Shown here in pieces: positions 42,402-52,243 of a stretch of DNA of 64,000 nucleotides; within the stretch, counting starts at the first letter, position 1; each line of letters opens with the position of its first letter. The DNA is from Thermoleophilales bacterium. GTDB lineage: Bacteria; Actinomycetota; Thermoleophilia; Solirubrobacterales; 70-9. The DNA lies in contig JACJWY010000002.1 in assembly GCA_020636955.1 (NCBI GenBank), forward strand, positions 62,001-126,000, read 5' to 3'. A program made the translations under genes and the position numbers. The notes under the pieces are model-generated. The model was not told where the DNA came from and made no database searches. It saw only the letters and a program-made list of their open reading frames with translations.

Positions 42402-43229
42402 TCAGGTGCAGGGACGCCAGGGTCTGGCGTAGAGATCGTATTCCTTGCCTATTGCGCTGAAGCGGATGCGCTTTGCCTTGTTGCAGAACGCTGATTTCGG
42501 CCTTTCGTACTCGACCGAGAAAACCGCTTTCCCGTGGCGGACGAAGGGCTGGTACTGGCCGCACTCGTTGTACTGGAAGCACTGCTCGACCACCGCGAAA
42601 TCGAAGCTGCGAACCAGCTTGCGGGCCTGCCGGCCGTCGTTCTTCAGACCGACCGCGAGACCATTCGCATGGGCGATCTTCGCGATCCAGCGGTTGAAGC
42701 GAAGCTGGTCCCGTCCGGTCAGTGGAAAGCCGGTCGGGTTCTCCCAGCCGTTGATGTTGTCCGGCTCCAGGCCGTCGAAACCCTTGCGGGCACACATCCT
42801 TATCCGGGCCCGGATCGGACCGGCAAACAGATGGAAGCGGCGGATGTCGAGCCAGCGCTCGTTCGGATAGCCCTCGTATTTGCGGCCGATCACCGACTTG
42901 GGGAAGCGCTTCGCGTCCGGCCGGTAGTTCTCCCAGCTACCGACATCGATGTAACAGATCACCTTGCGGCCCAGGCGGTGAAGTTCGCGAACGGTCGACT
43001 TCGAGGTGTTGAAGCCGTCTACCTCGTAGACCAGCGCATCGATCGAGGTGTCGATTTTGCCCTGAAGCTGAAACTGCCACGGCGCGGTGGTGGGCTCCGG
43101 CTGCCAGCGGCCGGTCTTCGCCTCAGAGCTTTCCGGATCCGAAGAGCAGGCGGCGAAGACAACCATCAGGGCCAGCAACAGAAAAGCGAGCGCACAAGGG
43201 AGGGCGCGGGGAATCCGGGCTAAGGGCAT
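42402..43229 (-). CDS. GH114-type endo-alpha-1,4-polygalactosaminidase-like lipoprotein
   Basis: The protein has 275 residues. A signal peptide ends in a lipobox (FAAC, Cys28). The TIM-barrel domain matches GH114/TM1410: WQFQLQGKIDTSIDALVYEVDGFNTS, VICYIDVGSWENYRPD, GFDGLEPDNINGW, AVGLKNDGRQA and FAVVEQCFQYNEC. Family members cleave galactosaminogalactan-type polymers or help in exopolysaccharide turnover. It is anchored outside the membrane. Cys pairs near the C terminus may form disulfides. Confidence 0.88.
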   Translation of the reverse strand: MPLARIPRALPCALAFLLLALMVVFAACSSDPESSEAKTGRWQPEPTTAPWQFQLQGKIDTSIDALVYEVDGFNTSKSTVRELHRLGRKVICYIDVGSWENYRPDAKRFPKSVIGRKYEGYPNERWLDIRRFHLFAGPIRARIRMCARKGFDGLEPDNINGWENPTGFPLTGRDQLRFNRWIAKIAHANGLAVGLKNDGRQARKLVRSFDFAVVEQCFQYNECGQYQPFVRHGKAVFSVEYERPKSAFCNKAKRIRFSAIGKEYDLYARPWRPCT

Positions 43230-43284
43230 CGATTCAGGTTAGTGGTCAGGAGATGCCGGGCGCCCACGCCAGGCCGATCAGGCC

Positions 43285-44925
43285 CTAGCCCAGTTCGGAG
43301 AAGCCGGGCGGGGCCTTGGATGTTTCGAGCGCGGCGAGTTGCTTGTGGTGGGTGCGGATCTCGGAGAGCATCCGTTCGAGCCGAGGTTCCATCGAGGTGT
43401 CGAGGTGCTTCATCGCACTGGCGACCGCGGGATGAACGTCGGCGATCTCGTCATGCATGGCCTGGGCCACCGCCCGGTAGGTCGGGTGCCCTTCCCGGCC
43501 GGAGCGGAGCTCGATCAGCTGCATCGCCTCCCTGGCGTTCAAATCAAGCACGTAGCGGATCCGGTATCCGAGACAAAGCGCATAGGGAGCCGCTTCCCGA
43601 TGGCCGTTTTCGCGCAGGCGCTCGTATTCGGCCCGGGAAATCTCCAGGGCCTGCTCGTAGGCGCCGCCGACCCCGGCTTCACGAACCTCGTCCGGGATCC
43701 CCGCACCCAGGTCGGGGGTCAGGCTCTGCCACTGGCAGGTCAGCATGCGGTGGCGCTGAAGGTCGCGGAAGGCCCCGTAATCGGAAACGATCTCGAAGCG
43801 GTAGCTGACCGATTCGAAGCCGCGTCCGGGCCGGTGGCGCCGGTTTCGCCGTTCGCCGACCATGGCCGCCATCAGCTCTTCGCGCTGGCCGGCTTCGAGC
43901 CGGGCGATCTGTTCCCGGATTCGCATCTCGGATGCGTCCGACTCCTCGAAGAGGCAGGCCGAAAGCAGGTCGTCTTCGGTCCCATGGACACGGGTCAGCT
44001 CGACGGTAGGCCCGGCATCCTCGCTTTCGCGATCGGCCAGGCCGAGCCGCTCGACCCAGTTCTCGGTTGCCTCGCGACGCGCTTCGAGAAAGGAGATCCA
44101 CTCGCCGCCACGATCGGGTCGGCCGACCCTGGAAACGAAGCTCGGGATCACCTGATTCAGCTCGTCAAGGATCATCCCCCCGACCCGGCGGGCCTCCGGC
44201 AAGGGCGAGGCCATCATCCGGAACAGAAGCTGCTCCCAAGCCTGGCCGGAAGCGTAGATGCCGACGTGGCTCAGGGTCGACGCCGGCAACAGGCCGCGGA
44301 GCAGATCAAGCGACTTGGCCTTGATCGAACGGCGCCAGGGCCCCTCGGGCTCGTCATCCCGGCGAGGCCAGCGCTCGGCTGCCCAGGCTTCGACCACGGC
44401 CAGTGAATCCGAGTAGATCCGGAAAATCTCGTCCATCGCCGCTTCGAAGCGGCCGTCCAGAGCGTCGCCTCGCAGGTAGCGGTAGCCGCCGCCGGGCATT
44501 TCCTGGTCGTAGGCGATGTAGCGGGTCGACTGCTCGAGGTAGGCGGCCAACCGGCCCCTCTGGAGCACCTTGGTCAGGATGTTTGAAACCCATTCGCAGG
44601 CAACATGCGCCCCGCCGAGCTGGGCGATCGAATCGTCACCGAAGCCGACGAAGACGCTCTCGTAGAGCTTCGCCGCCCGTTGGCCTTCCTCCCCGTCGAA
44701 GGGCTTGAGCCGCCCTTCCGGGTCGGCCGCGGCGGCGTCGGCTGCGAATTCGTCCAGGTAAAGGCGCCGCAGGGTGCCGCCGTAGCGGGAGTAACGCGCG
44801 AAGAGGGCTCCCTTGACCGTTTCCGGCAGGTTGGTGAGCGCGAACACGGGTCGATCGAGATTCGTGAAGTAGGGAGCGAGCATCGACTGCTCCTCCTCGG
44901 TGAAACTCTCGACCGGGTAGCGCAC
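43285..44925 (-). CDS. Tandem ThyX-like flavin-dependent thymidylate synthase
   Basis: The protein has 546 residues, about twice a normal ThyX. Two copies of the fold can be read. In the first half the ThyX motif RHR-X7-S appears as RGR-X7-S (123-133; LAAYLEQ between), with Arg135 after it and LLPASTLSHVGIYASGQAWEQLLFRM as the helical core. In the second half RHR-X7-S is exact (391-401; MLTCQWQ between), followed by LGYRIRYVLDLNAREAMQLIELRSG. ThyX makes dTMP using FAD and folate. Whether both halves bind FAD is unclear. Start GTG 44925. Confidence 0.85.
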   Translation of the reverse strand: MRYPVESFTEEEQSMLAPYFTNLDRPVFALTNLPETVKGALFARYSRYGGTLRRLYLDEFAADAAAADPEGRLKPFDGEEGQRAAKLYESVFVGFGDDSIAQLGGAHVACEWVSNILTKVLQRGRLAAYLEQSTRYIAYDQEMPGGGYRYLRGDALDGRFEAAMDEIFRIYSDSLAVVEAWAAERWPRRDDEPEGPWRRSIKAKSLDLLRGLLPASTLSHVGIYASGQAWEQLLFRMMASPLPEARRVGGMILDELNQVIPSFVSRVGRPDRGGEWISFLEARREATENWVERLGLADRESEDAGPTVELTRVHGTEDDLLSACLFEESDASEMRIREQIARLEAGQREELMAAMVGERRNRRHRPGRGFESVSYRFEIVSDYGAFRDLQRHRMLTCQWQSLTPDLGAGIPDEVREAGVGGAYEQALEISRAEYERLRENGHREAAPYALCLGYRIRYVLDLNAREAMQLIELRSGREGHPTYRAVAQAMHDEIADVHPAVASAMKHLDTSMEPRLERMLSEIRTHHKQLAALETSKAPPGFSELG

Positions 44926-45010
44926 CCGTCGAACCTAACAGGCCCGTCCGACGCTCGCCGGCCGGGTTATGTACACCCGATCGGCCTCCTCCGGGCACCG
45001 CCCGGGCGCG

Positions 45011-45382
45011 TCAGGTCAGCTCGGTTCCGGGCGCGGGCGGAAACTCCATCAACTCGACCAGATGGCCAGCCGGAGTCGTCACCTTGGCCCGCCGGGCATC
45101 CCAGATCGTCCTGGCCTCGGCGACCTGGAAACCGTCCCGGTCGAGCTGCTCCAGGGTCTCCTCGAAGCCGGGGGCGATCACGGCAACATGTCCGCGGGTC
45201 GCCGGGCGCGAAGGATCGATGGTTTCCACCAGGTGGATCTGGGTGCCTTCCCGTTCGTACCAGGCAAATCCCGGGCCCATGGATTCCGGCACGCGCACCT
45301 GTTTGAAACCGGCGGCGAGCCAGAACGCTCCCTCCGCCGACATCGTTTCCGGACCAACCTCAAGCGCGAGGTGATGGATCAT
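45011..45382 (-). CDS. VOC/glyoxalase-fold protein
   Basis: The protein has 123 residues, one VOC domain. Repeating beta-alpha-beta-beta-beta units are seen: MIHHLALEV, FWLAAGFKQV, QIHLVET, GHVAVIAPGFEETLEQLDRDGF and VTTPAGHLVELMEF, with His and Glu residues in positions that often bind metal. Family members include glyoxalases, dioxygenases and resistance proteins, so the reaction is open. It lies 36 bases after the end of the AEC transporter gene. Confidence 0.85.
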   Translation of the reverse strand: MIHHLALEVGPETMSAEGAFWLAAGFKQVRVPESMGPGFAWYEREGTQIHLVETIDPSRPATRGHVAVIAPGFEETLEQLDRDGFQVAEARTIWDARRAKVTTPAGHLVELMEFPPAPGTELT

Positions 45383-45418
45383 GGGGTGATTTTCGCCGAT
45401 TCCGCTTCCGACGGCTGC

Positions 45419-46339
45419 TCAGGCGATCAGCGTGTAGCCGGCGACGCCGAGCAGGACGATCGTGGTGGTGTAGACGATCGCTTCGGCACAGGTGCGCAGA
45501 TCGAGCCCGTACGCGTGGCCGACGATCATCGAGTTGAGCCCGGTCGGCATCACGGCCAGCAGGTAATAGGAGGACGGTATGCCGCTGAACGGCAAGGTGA
45601 AGAGAAAGAGCAGCGAGGGAGCAGCGATCAGGCGGCAGAACATGACCGCGCCGAGCGGCTTGTGGGGCCTCGGGGGGACCTTCATGACACCGTCCCGGAC
45701 CTCCTCGGTGAGGATCGCCCCGACCGCGAAGAAGCCGACCACCAGCGGCAGCAGAACGAGTATCCGCGAGATTTCGACCGCAATGTCGGGGGCGAAGGAC
45801 TCGGGCGCGAGCAGACCGAGGATCGCGGCCACCAGCAGCGGGTTCTTGAAGAAGAAGGCCCTGACCCTCTGGCGGAAGCCCTCCCCCGCCTTGGTCCCGA
45901 AGGCGGCCCCGACCGCGAAGGCGCCAAGCATGAAGGTCAGGTAGCTGACCACCACGTCGAAGAGCACCGCCTGGGTCAGGGCGTCCCCGCCCATCAGGGT
46001 GTAGACCATCGGGTATCCGAGGTAGGAGGTGTTGGCGAGGATGGAAGAGACGATCACCGCTCCTGCCACTGGCCGCTCGAGCTTCAGCACCGGCACCGAG
46101 AAGAACCAGGCAAGGAGCCCGACACAGATCGACATCAACAGCCCGGCGATGATCCCGGCCCCGCCGCCGAAATCGATTTCGACGTGAACCAGATTGAAAA
46201 AGACGATCAGCGGCAGGACGAAATAGAGGATCAGCAGCAGGCCGCGCCGGGAGCCGATCCCGGCCTTCTCGGGCCAGCGATGCTCGCCGAAGATCCCGGC
46301 CGCAACGGAAGCGACTATTGCAAGGAGGATCCAGAGCAC
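45419..46339 (-). CDS. AEC-family (auxin efflux carrier-like) transporter
   Basis: The protein has 306 residues with about 10 hydrophobic helices arranged as two halves, as in AEC/bile-acid-type transporters. Typical parts are LLLILYFVLPLIVFFNLVHV, SILANTSYLGYPMVYTLMG and LLPLVVGFFAVGAILTEEV, plus the LNSMIVGHAYGLD and TTTIVLLGVAGYTLIA end. Such carriers export organic acids such as malate or malonate. GTG 46339 lies 19 bases after the nuoN stop, so it may be read through from the nuo operon. Confidence 0.88.
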   Translation of the reverse strand: MLWILLAIVASVAAGIFGEHRWPEKAGIGSRRGLLLILYFVLPLIVFFNLVHVEIDFGGGAGIIAGLLMSICVGLLAWFFSVPVLKLERPVAGAVIVSSILANTSYLGYPMVYTLMGGDALTQAVLFDVVVSYLTFMLGAFAVGAAFGTKAGEGFRQRVRAFFFKNPLLVAAILGLLAPESFAPDIAVEISRILVLLPLVVGFFAVGAILTEEVRDGVMKVPPRPHKPLGAVMFCRLIAAPSLLFLFTLPFSGIPSSYYLLAVMPTGLNSMIVGHAYGLDLRTCAEAIVYTTTIVLLGVAGYTLIA

Positions 46340-46358
46340 CAGCCAACCCTAAAGGCGG

Positions 46359-47894
46359 CTAGGAAATCCACACGCTCAAGGCGTCACCGGCATGCTGTGC
46401 GAAATCGACCAGGGGCTGGGGAATCACCCCGAAGAAGAGCGCGGCGGCCGTGGCGATGAGCGCAGGGGCGACCAGGTACCAGCGGCGGTCGGCCCGGGAA
46501 TCCTCGAAGGGATCGGCCTGGGCGCCGGCGATCTGGGGCGGCAGGGAAGCGGTGTCGATCTCCGCGCCGGCCTCGGCCTGCCCGGCCGGACTCATCCAGA
46601 GGGTGGCGACGACACGGAGGTAATAACCGAGCGAGATCATCGTGCCGATCGCGATCATCACCGCGAGCCAGGTCCAGTCGTCGTCGACCAGGGCCTCGAT
46701 CAGGTAGAGCTTGCCAATGAAGCCTGCGGTCGGCGGCAGGCCGGCCAGGGCGAGCATGGCAATGGTCAACGGCCAGGCCAACAGCGGTTTTTCGCGACCG
46801 AGGCCCCGGAGGGTCGAAATGTCATCCGAGAAACCGTTCTGGCGTTCGCGAATCACGACCACGGCGAAGGCGGCGACGTTCATCGCCACATAGGCGGCGA
46901 GGTAGAAGACCAGGGCATCCACCCCGGCCTGGGTCGCGGTGACGATGCCGGCGAGCATGTACCCGGCCTGGGCGACACCCGAATAACCGAGCATCCGCTT
47001 GAGCGAGGTCTGGGCGAGGGCGCCGACGTTGCCGACCACGATGGAGAGCGCAGCCAGGGCGGCCAGCATCACGTCCCACTGGTCGGCCAGCGGCCCGAGG
47101 GCGACCAGGAAGAAACGGATGAACACCGCGAAGGCCGCAGCCTTGGTCGCGACCGCCATAAAGGCCGTGACCGGGGTGGGAGCGCCCTGGTAGACATCCG
47201 GTGTCCACTGATGGAAGGGGGCGATCGAAACCTTGAAGGCGAGGCCGACTGCGACCATTCCGACCCCGACCAGGGTGAGCGAATCGGAAAGCATGCCGTC
47301 TCCAGCCTGCAGGCCGTCGCTGATCGCCTGGAATCCGGTCGCGCCCGAAGCGCCGTAGATCATCGCCAGCCCGTACAGCAGGGTGGCCGACCCGACCGAG
47401 CCGACGATCAGGTACTTGAGGCCCGACTCCAGCGATTCCCGACGGCGCAGGTTGGTACCGCAGAGCGCATAAAGCGGGATCGATAGCAACTCGAGGCCGA
47501 CGAAGAAGGTCAGCATGCTGGTCGCCTGGGCGAGAATGACCATGCCGAGCAGGGAACCGGTCAGCAGGGCCAGCCAGTCGCTGCGCCCGGCCTGGGTTTC
47601 AGAGGGGTCGCCGATCGCCAGCAGCACCGCGACCGCTGCGGCAATCACCGCCAGCAGCGAAAGCGTGACCGCGAGGCCGTCGATGCGCAGCGAGCCGGAG
47701 ACCAGGTCCAGATTCGCATTCCACTGCCAGATCAGGCATCCGGCCGTGACCGCATAGGTGAGCAGGGCGAGGGCCGGACCGAATCGCCTGACCGAATCGA
47801 AGACCGCGGCCAGCACGATCACGACCAGCCCGACGGTCAGCGCGATGACCGGGGAAAGTCCGGCGTAATCGATGGTCGGCGCGTCGAAGCTCAC
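46359..47894 (-). CDS. nuoN: NADH-quinone oxidoreductase subunit N
   Basis: The protein has 511 residues with about 14 membrane helices. It is one of three antiporter-like proton pump subunits of complex I, with the channel Glu/Lys axis in LTFFVGLELLSIPLYALCG and VGLAFKVSIAPFHQWTPDVYQGAPTPV. GTG 47894 overlaps nuoM by 4 bases. It is the last gene of the nuo operon. Confidence 0.97.
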   Translation of the reverse strand: MSFDAPTIDYAGLSPVIALTVGLVVIVLAAVFDSVRRFGPALALLTYAVTAGCLIWQWNANLDLVSGSLRIDGLAVTLSLLAVIAAAVAVLLAIGDPSETQAGRSDWLALLTGSLLGMVILAQATSMLTFFVGLELLSIPLYALCGTNLRRRESLESGLKYLIVGSVGSATLLYGLAMIYGASGATGFQAISDGLQAGDGMLSDSLTLVGVGMVAVGLAFKVSIAPFHQWTPDVYQGAPTPVTAFMAVATKAAAFAVFIRFFLVALGPLADQWDVMLAALAALSIVVGNVGALAQTSLKRMLGYSGVAQAGYMLAGIVTATQAGVDALVFYLAAYVAMNVAAFAVVVIRERQNGFSDDISTLRGLGREKPLLAWPLTIAMLALAGLPPTAGFIGKLYLIEALVDDDWTWLAVMIAIGTMISLGYYLRVVATLWMSPAGQAEAGAEIDTASLPPQIAGAQADPFEDSRADRRWYLVAPALIATAAALFFGVIPQPLVDFAQHAGDALSVWIS

Positions 47895-49396
47895 TTGGCC
47901 ACCTCCCGGACGATCGCGATCGAAGAATCGACCGCCTGCTCGGAGCCGTGGATTATCAGTTGCGGGCAGAAGGCGAGTACCACGACGATGCCGACCATCG
48001 GAACCAGCACCAGGGCATCGCGCAGCGAGATCTCCCTCGAGTCCGAACCATCCGGCAGCGGGTTATGCATGGTCAGCTGGTACATGCGAAGCGCATAGAA
48101 GGCGGCGAGCGCGACACCGACCGAGGCCACGATCGCCCAGGCGGCATCGACCTGGAAAAGGCCGTTGAGGATGTAGAACTCGCCGATGAAGTTGGCTGAG
48201 GCGGGAATCGCCAGGGTGGCCATCGAGACGATCAGGAAGATCACCGCGAATACCGGGGCCTTCTTCGCCAGGCCGCCCATCGGGCCGAGTTCCTCGGAAC
48301 CGGTCCGCTCACTGATCATCGCGACGATCAGGAAGGCCGGGACCACGACCAGCCCGTGGTTGACCATCTGCAGAACCGCCCCTTCGGCGCCGGTCGAATC
48401 GAAGGCGAAGATGCCGGCGGTGATGAATCCGAGCTGGGCCACCGACGAGAAGCCGAGCACGAGTCTCAGGTCGGTCTTGGTGAAGGCCATCGCCGAGCCG
48501 TAGAGGATCGAACAGATCGCCAGGACCAGCATGGTTGACTGGAAGAGGTCGGAGGCGTCGGGCATCATCGGCAGCACGACCCTGAGGAAGCCGTAGGCAC
48601 CGACCTTGGAGAGCACCGCGGAGAAAACCGCAAGAGCGGGCAGCGGCGCGGCGCGATAGGAGTCGGGCATCCACCCATGGAGGGGAAAGGCCGGCATCTT
48701 GACCAGGAAAGCGGCGGCAAAAAACCAGAAGATCCAGTTCTGCGAACCCTCCGGCAGGCCACGGGCGACGATCGTCTGGATAGAGAAGGTGAGTTCGCCT
48801 CCGTCGGCCGCGATCACCGCCGCGGCGATCGCCCCGACCAGCATCAGAAGGGATCCGATCAGGGTGAAGACGATCATCTTCAGGGTGGCCGACTGGACGC
48901 TGACCGGACCGTTGCCAGGGCTCCGCTCCGGATCTTCCTCACCGCCCCGGTCGCGACCCCAGATCCCGAACAGGAAGTAGAAGGGCACGATCATCAGGTC
49001 GAAGAAGAGGACGAATAGCAGCAGGTCCTGGGCGAGGAAGGCGCCCAGGGTCGATGTTTCGCCGGCCAGCAGCATCAGGTAGTAGAGGGCGGGACGATCG
49101 GTCCCCCGGATGGCGGAGAAACAGATCGCCGGTATCCAGGCGATCGTGGTGAGCAGGACCAGGAAGATCGAAACCCCGTCGATGCCGAGGCTGTAGTCGA
49201 CTCCCAGACCGGGGATCCAGGAGACGTCGGTTATGTACTGCATGCCGCCGTCAGGATCGAAACCGGCCAGGACGCCGATCGCCAGGCCGAGGGTGATCAC
49301 CGCGCCGAGTGCGGCCACCCAGGCGGCGAAGCGCTTCGGCACCAGCAGGCCGATCAGACCGAAGACGAGCGGAGTCCAGATGATCGAGCTCAGCAT
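47891..49396 (-). CDS. nuoM: NADH-quinone oxidoreductase subunit M
   Basis: The protein has 501 residues, about 14 helices. Proton-channel landmarks include LLFVLFFDLMIVPFYFLFGIWG and FFAAAFLVKMPAFPLHGWMPDSYRAAPLPA. It is an antiporter-like pump subunit of the complex I membrane arm, lying between NuoL and NuoN. TGATG overlap with nuoL, GTGA with nuoN. Contains a Glu/Arg-rich cytoplasmic loop (GGEEDPERSPGNG) larger than usual. Confidence 0.97.
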   Translation of the reverse strand: MLSSIIWTPLVFGLIGLLVPKRFAAWVAALGAVITLGLAIGVLAGFDPDGGMQYITDVSWIPGLGVDYSLGIDGVSIFLVLLTTIAWIPAICFSAIRGTDRPALYYLMLLAGETSTLGAFLAQDLLLFVLFFDLMIVPFYFLFGIWGRDRGGEEDPERSPGNGPVSVQSATLKMIVFTLIGSLLMLVGAIAAAVIAADGGELTFSIQTIVARGLPEGSQNWIFWFFAAAFLVKMPAFPLHGWMPDSYRAAPLPALAVFSAVLSKVGAYGFLRVVLPMMPDASDLFQSTMLVLAICSILYGSAMAFTKTDLRLVLGFSSVAQLGFITAGIFAFDSTGAEGAVLQMVNHGLVVVPAFLIVAMISERTGSEELGPMGGLAKKAPVFAVIFLIVSMATLAIPASANFIGEFYILNGLFQVDAAWAIVASVGVALAAFYALRMYQLTMHNPLPDGSDSREISLRDALVLVPMVGIVVVLAFCPQLIIHGSEQAVDSSIAIVREVAK

Positions 49397-51402
49397 CAGA
49401 TGCTCCGGATCAGGAAGTAGACGGCGATGGCGAGGATCCCGAAGAGCATCAATACGGCGTAGCCGCGGAGCAACCCGGACTGCAGGTCGCGAACCGCCGC
49501 CCCGGCCGAGCGGGTAAGACCGGCAACTCCGGTGGTGGCCCCGTCGATCGCGAAGCGCTCGAAGATCCGGTTGCAGAAGCGCCCGAATGCCTTGACCGGA
49601 TTCACGATCAGGAAGTCGACGATCTCATCGCCGTACCACTTGTTGACACAGAGGGTGTAGATCGCGCTGAACCTCTGTCGGAACTTCACCGGCAGGTCGG
49701 GCCGCTTTATGTAGAGCAGCCAGGCGGTGGCGATGCCGGCGATCGAAATAAGCGCGCCCTCGCCGAGTCCGATCCAGGAATCCTCGGTGCTCGGGTGCAT
49801 GTGGGCGAAGACCGAGTTCTCGAAGGTCGGTTCGAGGAATTTGGTGATCACGTCGTCGACCCCGGGAATCTGGAGAAGGCCGCCGATCAGGGCGAGCACC
49901 CCGAGCACCGCCATCGCGAACTTCATGCCGCCGGCCTGCTCGGCGATGTGATGTTCCTCGCCGGGGTAGCCGACCTCGGTGTCCTCGAGCTCGCCGGTGG
50001 CCGGATTCTTCGGCTCACCGTGAATCACATGGCCGTGCTGCTCGAGGTATTCGGCTTCTTCACAGGGCGGTCCCGGCAGGATCCGGAAGATGATCCGGAA
50101 CGAATAGATCGCTGTCATGAAGGCACCGATAAGCATGCCGACCCACATCCAGTCGTACATGCCGCCGCGGAAATGGGCGAAGTCGATGATCTCGTCCTTC
50201 GAAAACCAGCCCGAGGTACCCGGGAAGCCGGAGAGAGCAAGTGCCCCGATGATGAACATCGCGGCGGTAAAGGGCATCGCCTTGCGGAAGCCCTTCATCT
50301 TGTCGATGTCCTGCATGTTGGCCATCGCTGAAATGAAGGAGCCGGCCGCCATGAAGAGCAGTGCCTTGAAGAAGGCATGGGTCATCAGGTGGAACATCCC
50401 GGCCGAATAGGCGCCGATGCTGACCCCGACGAACATGTAGCCGATCTGGCTCATGGTCGAGTAGGCGATTATCCGTTTCAGGTCGGTGACTGCGATCGCG
50501 ATGGTGCCGGCGATCAGCAGCGTGGCGAGACCGACCCAGGCGGCCACGTCGGCGGCGGTCGGGGCCAGTTCGAAAAGCGAGTGGCAGCGGGCGATCAGGT
50601 AGACGCCGGCGGTGACCATGGTTGCGGCGTGGATCAGGGAGGAGACCGGGGTCGGGCCCTCCATCGCGTCGGCGAGCCAGGTGTGGAACGGCATCTGGGC
50701 CGACTTGGCAAAGGCGCCGACCAGCAGGCAGAGACAGATCGCGACGATTTCCCACTCGTTTGTGGTGAAAACCTCGGGCGCCCTTTCAAAGACCGTTCCG
50801 TAATCGACCGAGCCGAGGTTCTTGAAGATCAGGATGGCCGCGATGTAAAGGCCGATGTCACCGACCACGTTGATCACAAAGGCCTTCATGCCGGCCTTTG
50901 TGGCGGTGTTCCGGCGGTACCAGTAGCTGATCAACGCGTAGGAAGCGAAACCGACCAGGGCCCAGCCGACGATAAGCATGATGAAGTTGCCCGCCAGGAC
51001 CAGCACCAGCATCGAGAAAACGAAGAAGTTCAGGTAGCTGAAGAACCGGTGATAACCCTGGTCCGACTCCATGTAGCTGTACGAGTAGATGTGGATCAGG
51101 CTGGAAACGCCCGTCACCACAAGCACCATGAAGATCGAGAGCGGATCAACATAGATCCCGAGGTCGATCTTGAGTCCGCCAACATTCGCGTACTCCCAGA
51201 GGCTGGAAGCAACGTGCCTCGATTCGGACGGCTCGCCCTGAAGACCGATCAGGGCGAGGATGCCGCAGACAAAGGCGGCGACGATCGCTGAGATCCCGAT
51301 CAGACCGGCGGTCCGTTCGGGCAGCACCTTGAAGGTCGCGCCGATGGTCAGCGAACCGAGCAGGGGAAAGAGCAGGACCAGCCAGGCCCAGGTCGCGGTC
51401 AT
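49396..51402 (-). CDS. nuoL: NADH-quinone oxidoreductase subunit L
   Basis: The protein has 668 residues with about 16 helices, including the long lateral helix region near the C terminus. Core signature: FFSYLNFFVFSMLVLVLAGNFIMLIVGWALVGFASYALISYWYRR and AKSAQMPFHTWLADAMEGPTPVSSLIHAATMVTAGVYL (split among helices 4-8). It is the distal proton pump of complex I. A hydrophilic loop rich in Glu and His (about 430-480) faces the cytoplasm. ATGA overlap with nuoK. Confidence 0.97.
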   Translation of the reverse strand: MTATWAWLVLLFPLLGSLTIGATFKVLPERTAGLIGISAIVAAFVCGILALIGLQGEPSESRHVASSLWEYANVGGLKIDLGIYVDPLSIFMVLVVTGVSSLIHIYSYSYMESDQGYHRFFSYLNFFVFSMLVLVLAGNFIMLIVGWALVGFASYALISYWYRRNTATKAGMKAFVINVVGDIGLYIAAILIFKNLGSVDYGTVFERAPEVFTTNEWEIVAICLCLLVGAFAKSAQMPFHTWLADAMEGPTPVSSLIHAATMVTAGVYLIARCHSLFELAPTAADVAAWVGLATLLIAGTIAIAVTDLKRIIAYSTMSQIGYMFVGVSIGAYSAGMFHLMTHAFFKALLFMAAGSFISAMANMQDIDKMKGFRKAMPFTAAMFIIGALALSGFPGTSGWFSKDEIIDFAHFRGGMYDWMWVGMLIGAFMTAIYSFRIIFRILPGPPCEEAEYLEQHGHVIHGEPKNPATGELEDTEVGYPGEEHHIAEQAGGMKFAMAVLGVLALIGGLLQIPGVDDVITKFLEPTFENSVFAHMHPSTEDSWIGLGEGALISIAGIATAWLLYIKRPDLPVKFRQRFSAIYTLCVNKWYGDEIVDFLIVNPVKAFGRFCNRIFERFAIDGATTGVAGLTRSAGAAVRDLQSGLLRGYAVLMLFGILAIAVYFLIRSI

Positions 51403-51698
51403 CCCTTGAGCTCCTTGACCTCGTCCACGTCCAGCGGCAGCCGGCGGCGGTACATCGCCACCACCAGCCCGAGACCGACCACGACCTCGCAGGCGGCGAC
51501 GACCAGCACGATCAGCACGAAGACCTGGGCGTCCTGGTTACCGAGCATGCGGCTGAAGGCGAGCAGGGCGAGCGCCCCCGCGCTCAACATCAGCTCGAGG
51601 CAGAGCAGAATCACCACCGGGTTGCGGCGGATCATCACGCCGAGAAATCCGGTCGCAAAGAGCAGGGCCGAAAGGACGAGATACCACTCGATATCCAT
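51399..51698 (-). CDS. nuoK: NADH-quinone oxidoreductase subunit K
   Basis: The protein has 99 residues and three membrane helices, with the conserved helix-2 Glu in VVILLCLELMLSAGALALLAF that links the quinone site to the antiporter subunits. It starts in a TGATG overlap with nuoJ. Confidence 0.97.
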   Translation of the reverse strand: MDIEWYLVLSALLFATGFLGVMIRRNPVVILLCLELMLSAGALALLAFSRMLGNQDAQVFVLIVLVVAACEVVVGLGLVVAMYRRRLPLDVDEVKELKG

Positions 51699-52243
51699 CA
51701 GGCACCCTCTCCGCCGGTCAGCTGCTTCTTCCTGTCCTCCCGGCGCCGCCCGGCCAGCACGATCGCCGCGACCGCAGCGACCAGCAGCAGCAGCGAGGCG
51801 GCCTCGAAGGCGATCAGGAAGTCCTCCATCATCAGGTGACCGACCGCTTCCGGCGTGCCGAAACCGGCCGGGACATCATCCGGGCCCGGCGTGCCGAGAG
51901 CGGAGAGTCCCGAACCAAGCACGGCGATCGAGATCGCGATGAAAAGTGCTACGGCGAGGATCGGACCGACGATCCTGAGCTCCGGCGAGGAATCCCATTT
52001 CGGTTCCTCGATGCCACCGACGTAAGCGGCAACGAATACGTACAGCACCATCACCGCCCCGGCGTAGACCACGATCAGGGCAGCGGCGAGGAACTGGGCC
52101 ATCAGCAGCAGGAAGATCCCGGCCAGGAAAACCAGATGAATCACCAGGGCCAGCACGCTGTAGAAGGGGTTCTTGACGATGACCACCGCGAAAGCGGCAC
52201 CGAGAGCCCCGATCGCACCGACGAAGAAGGCGACCTGCTCCAT
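51698..52243 (-). CDS. nuoJ: NADH-quinone oxidoreductase subunit J
   Basis: ATG 52243 (TAATG junction with nuoI) gives 181 residues; the frame extends upstream over nuoI but without membrane character. Five helices are visible, with AAALIVVYAGAVMVLYVFVAAYVGG holding the pi-bulge helix that moves during coupling. Part of the complex I membrane arm near the quinone site. Confidence 0.95.
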   Translation of the reverse strand: MEQVAFFVGAIGALGAAFAVVIVKNPFYSVLALVIHLVFLAGIFLLLMAQFLAAALIVVYAGAVMVLYVFVAAYVGGIEEPKWDSSPELRIVGPILAVALFIAISIAVLGSGLSALGTPGPDDVPAGFGTPEAVGHLMMEDFLIAFEAASLLLLVAAVAAIVLAGRRREDRKKQLTGGEGA

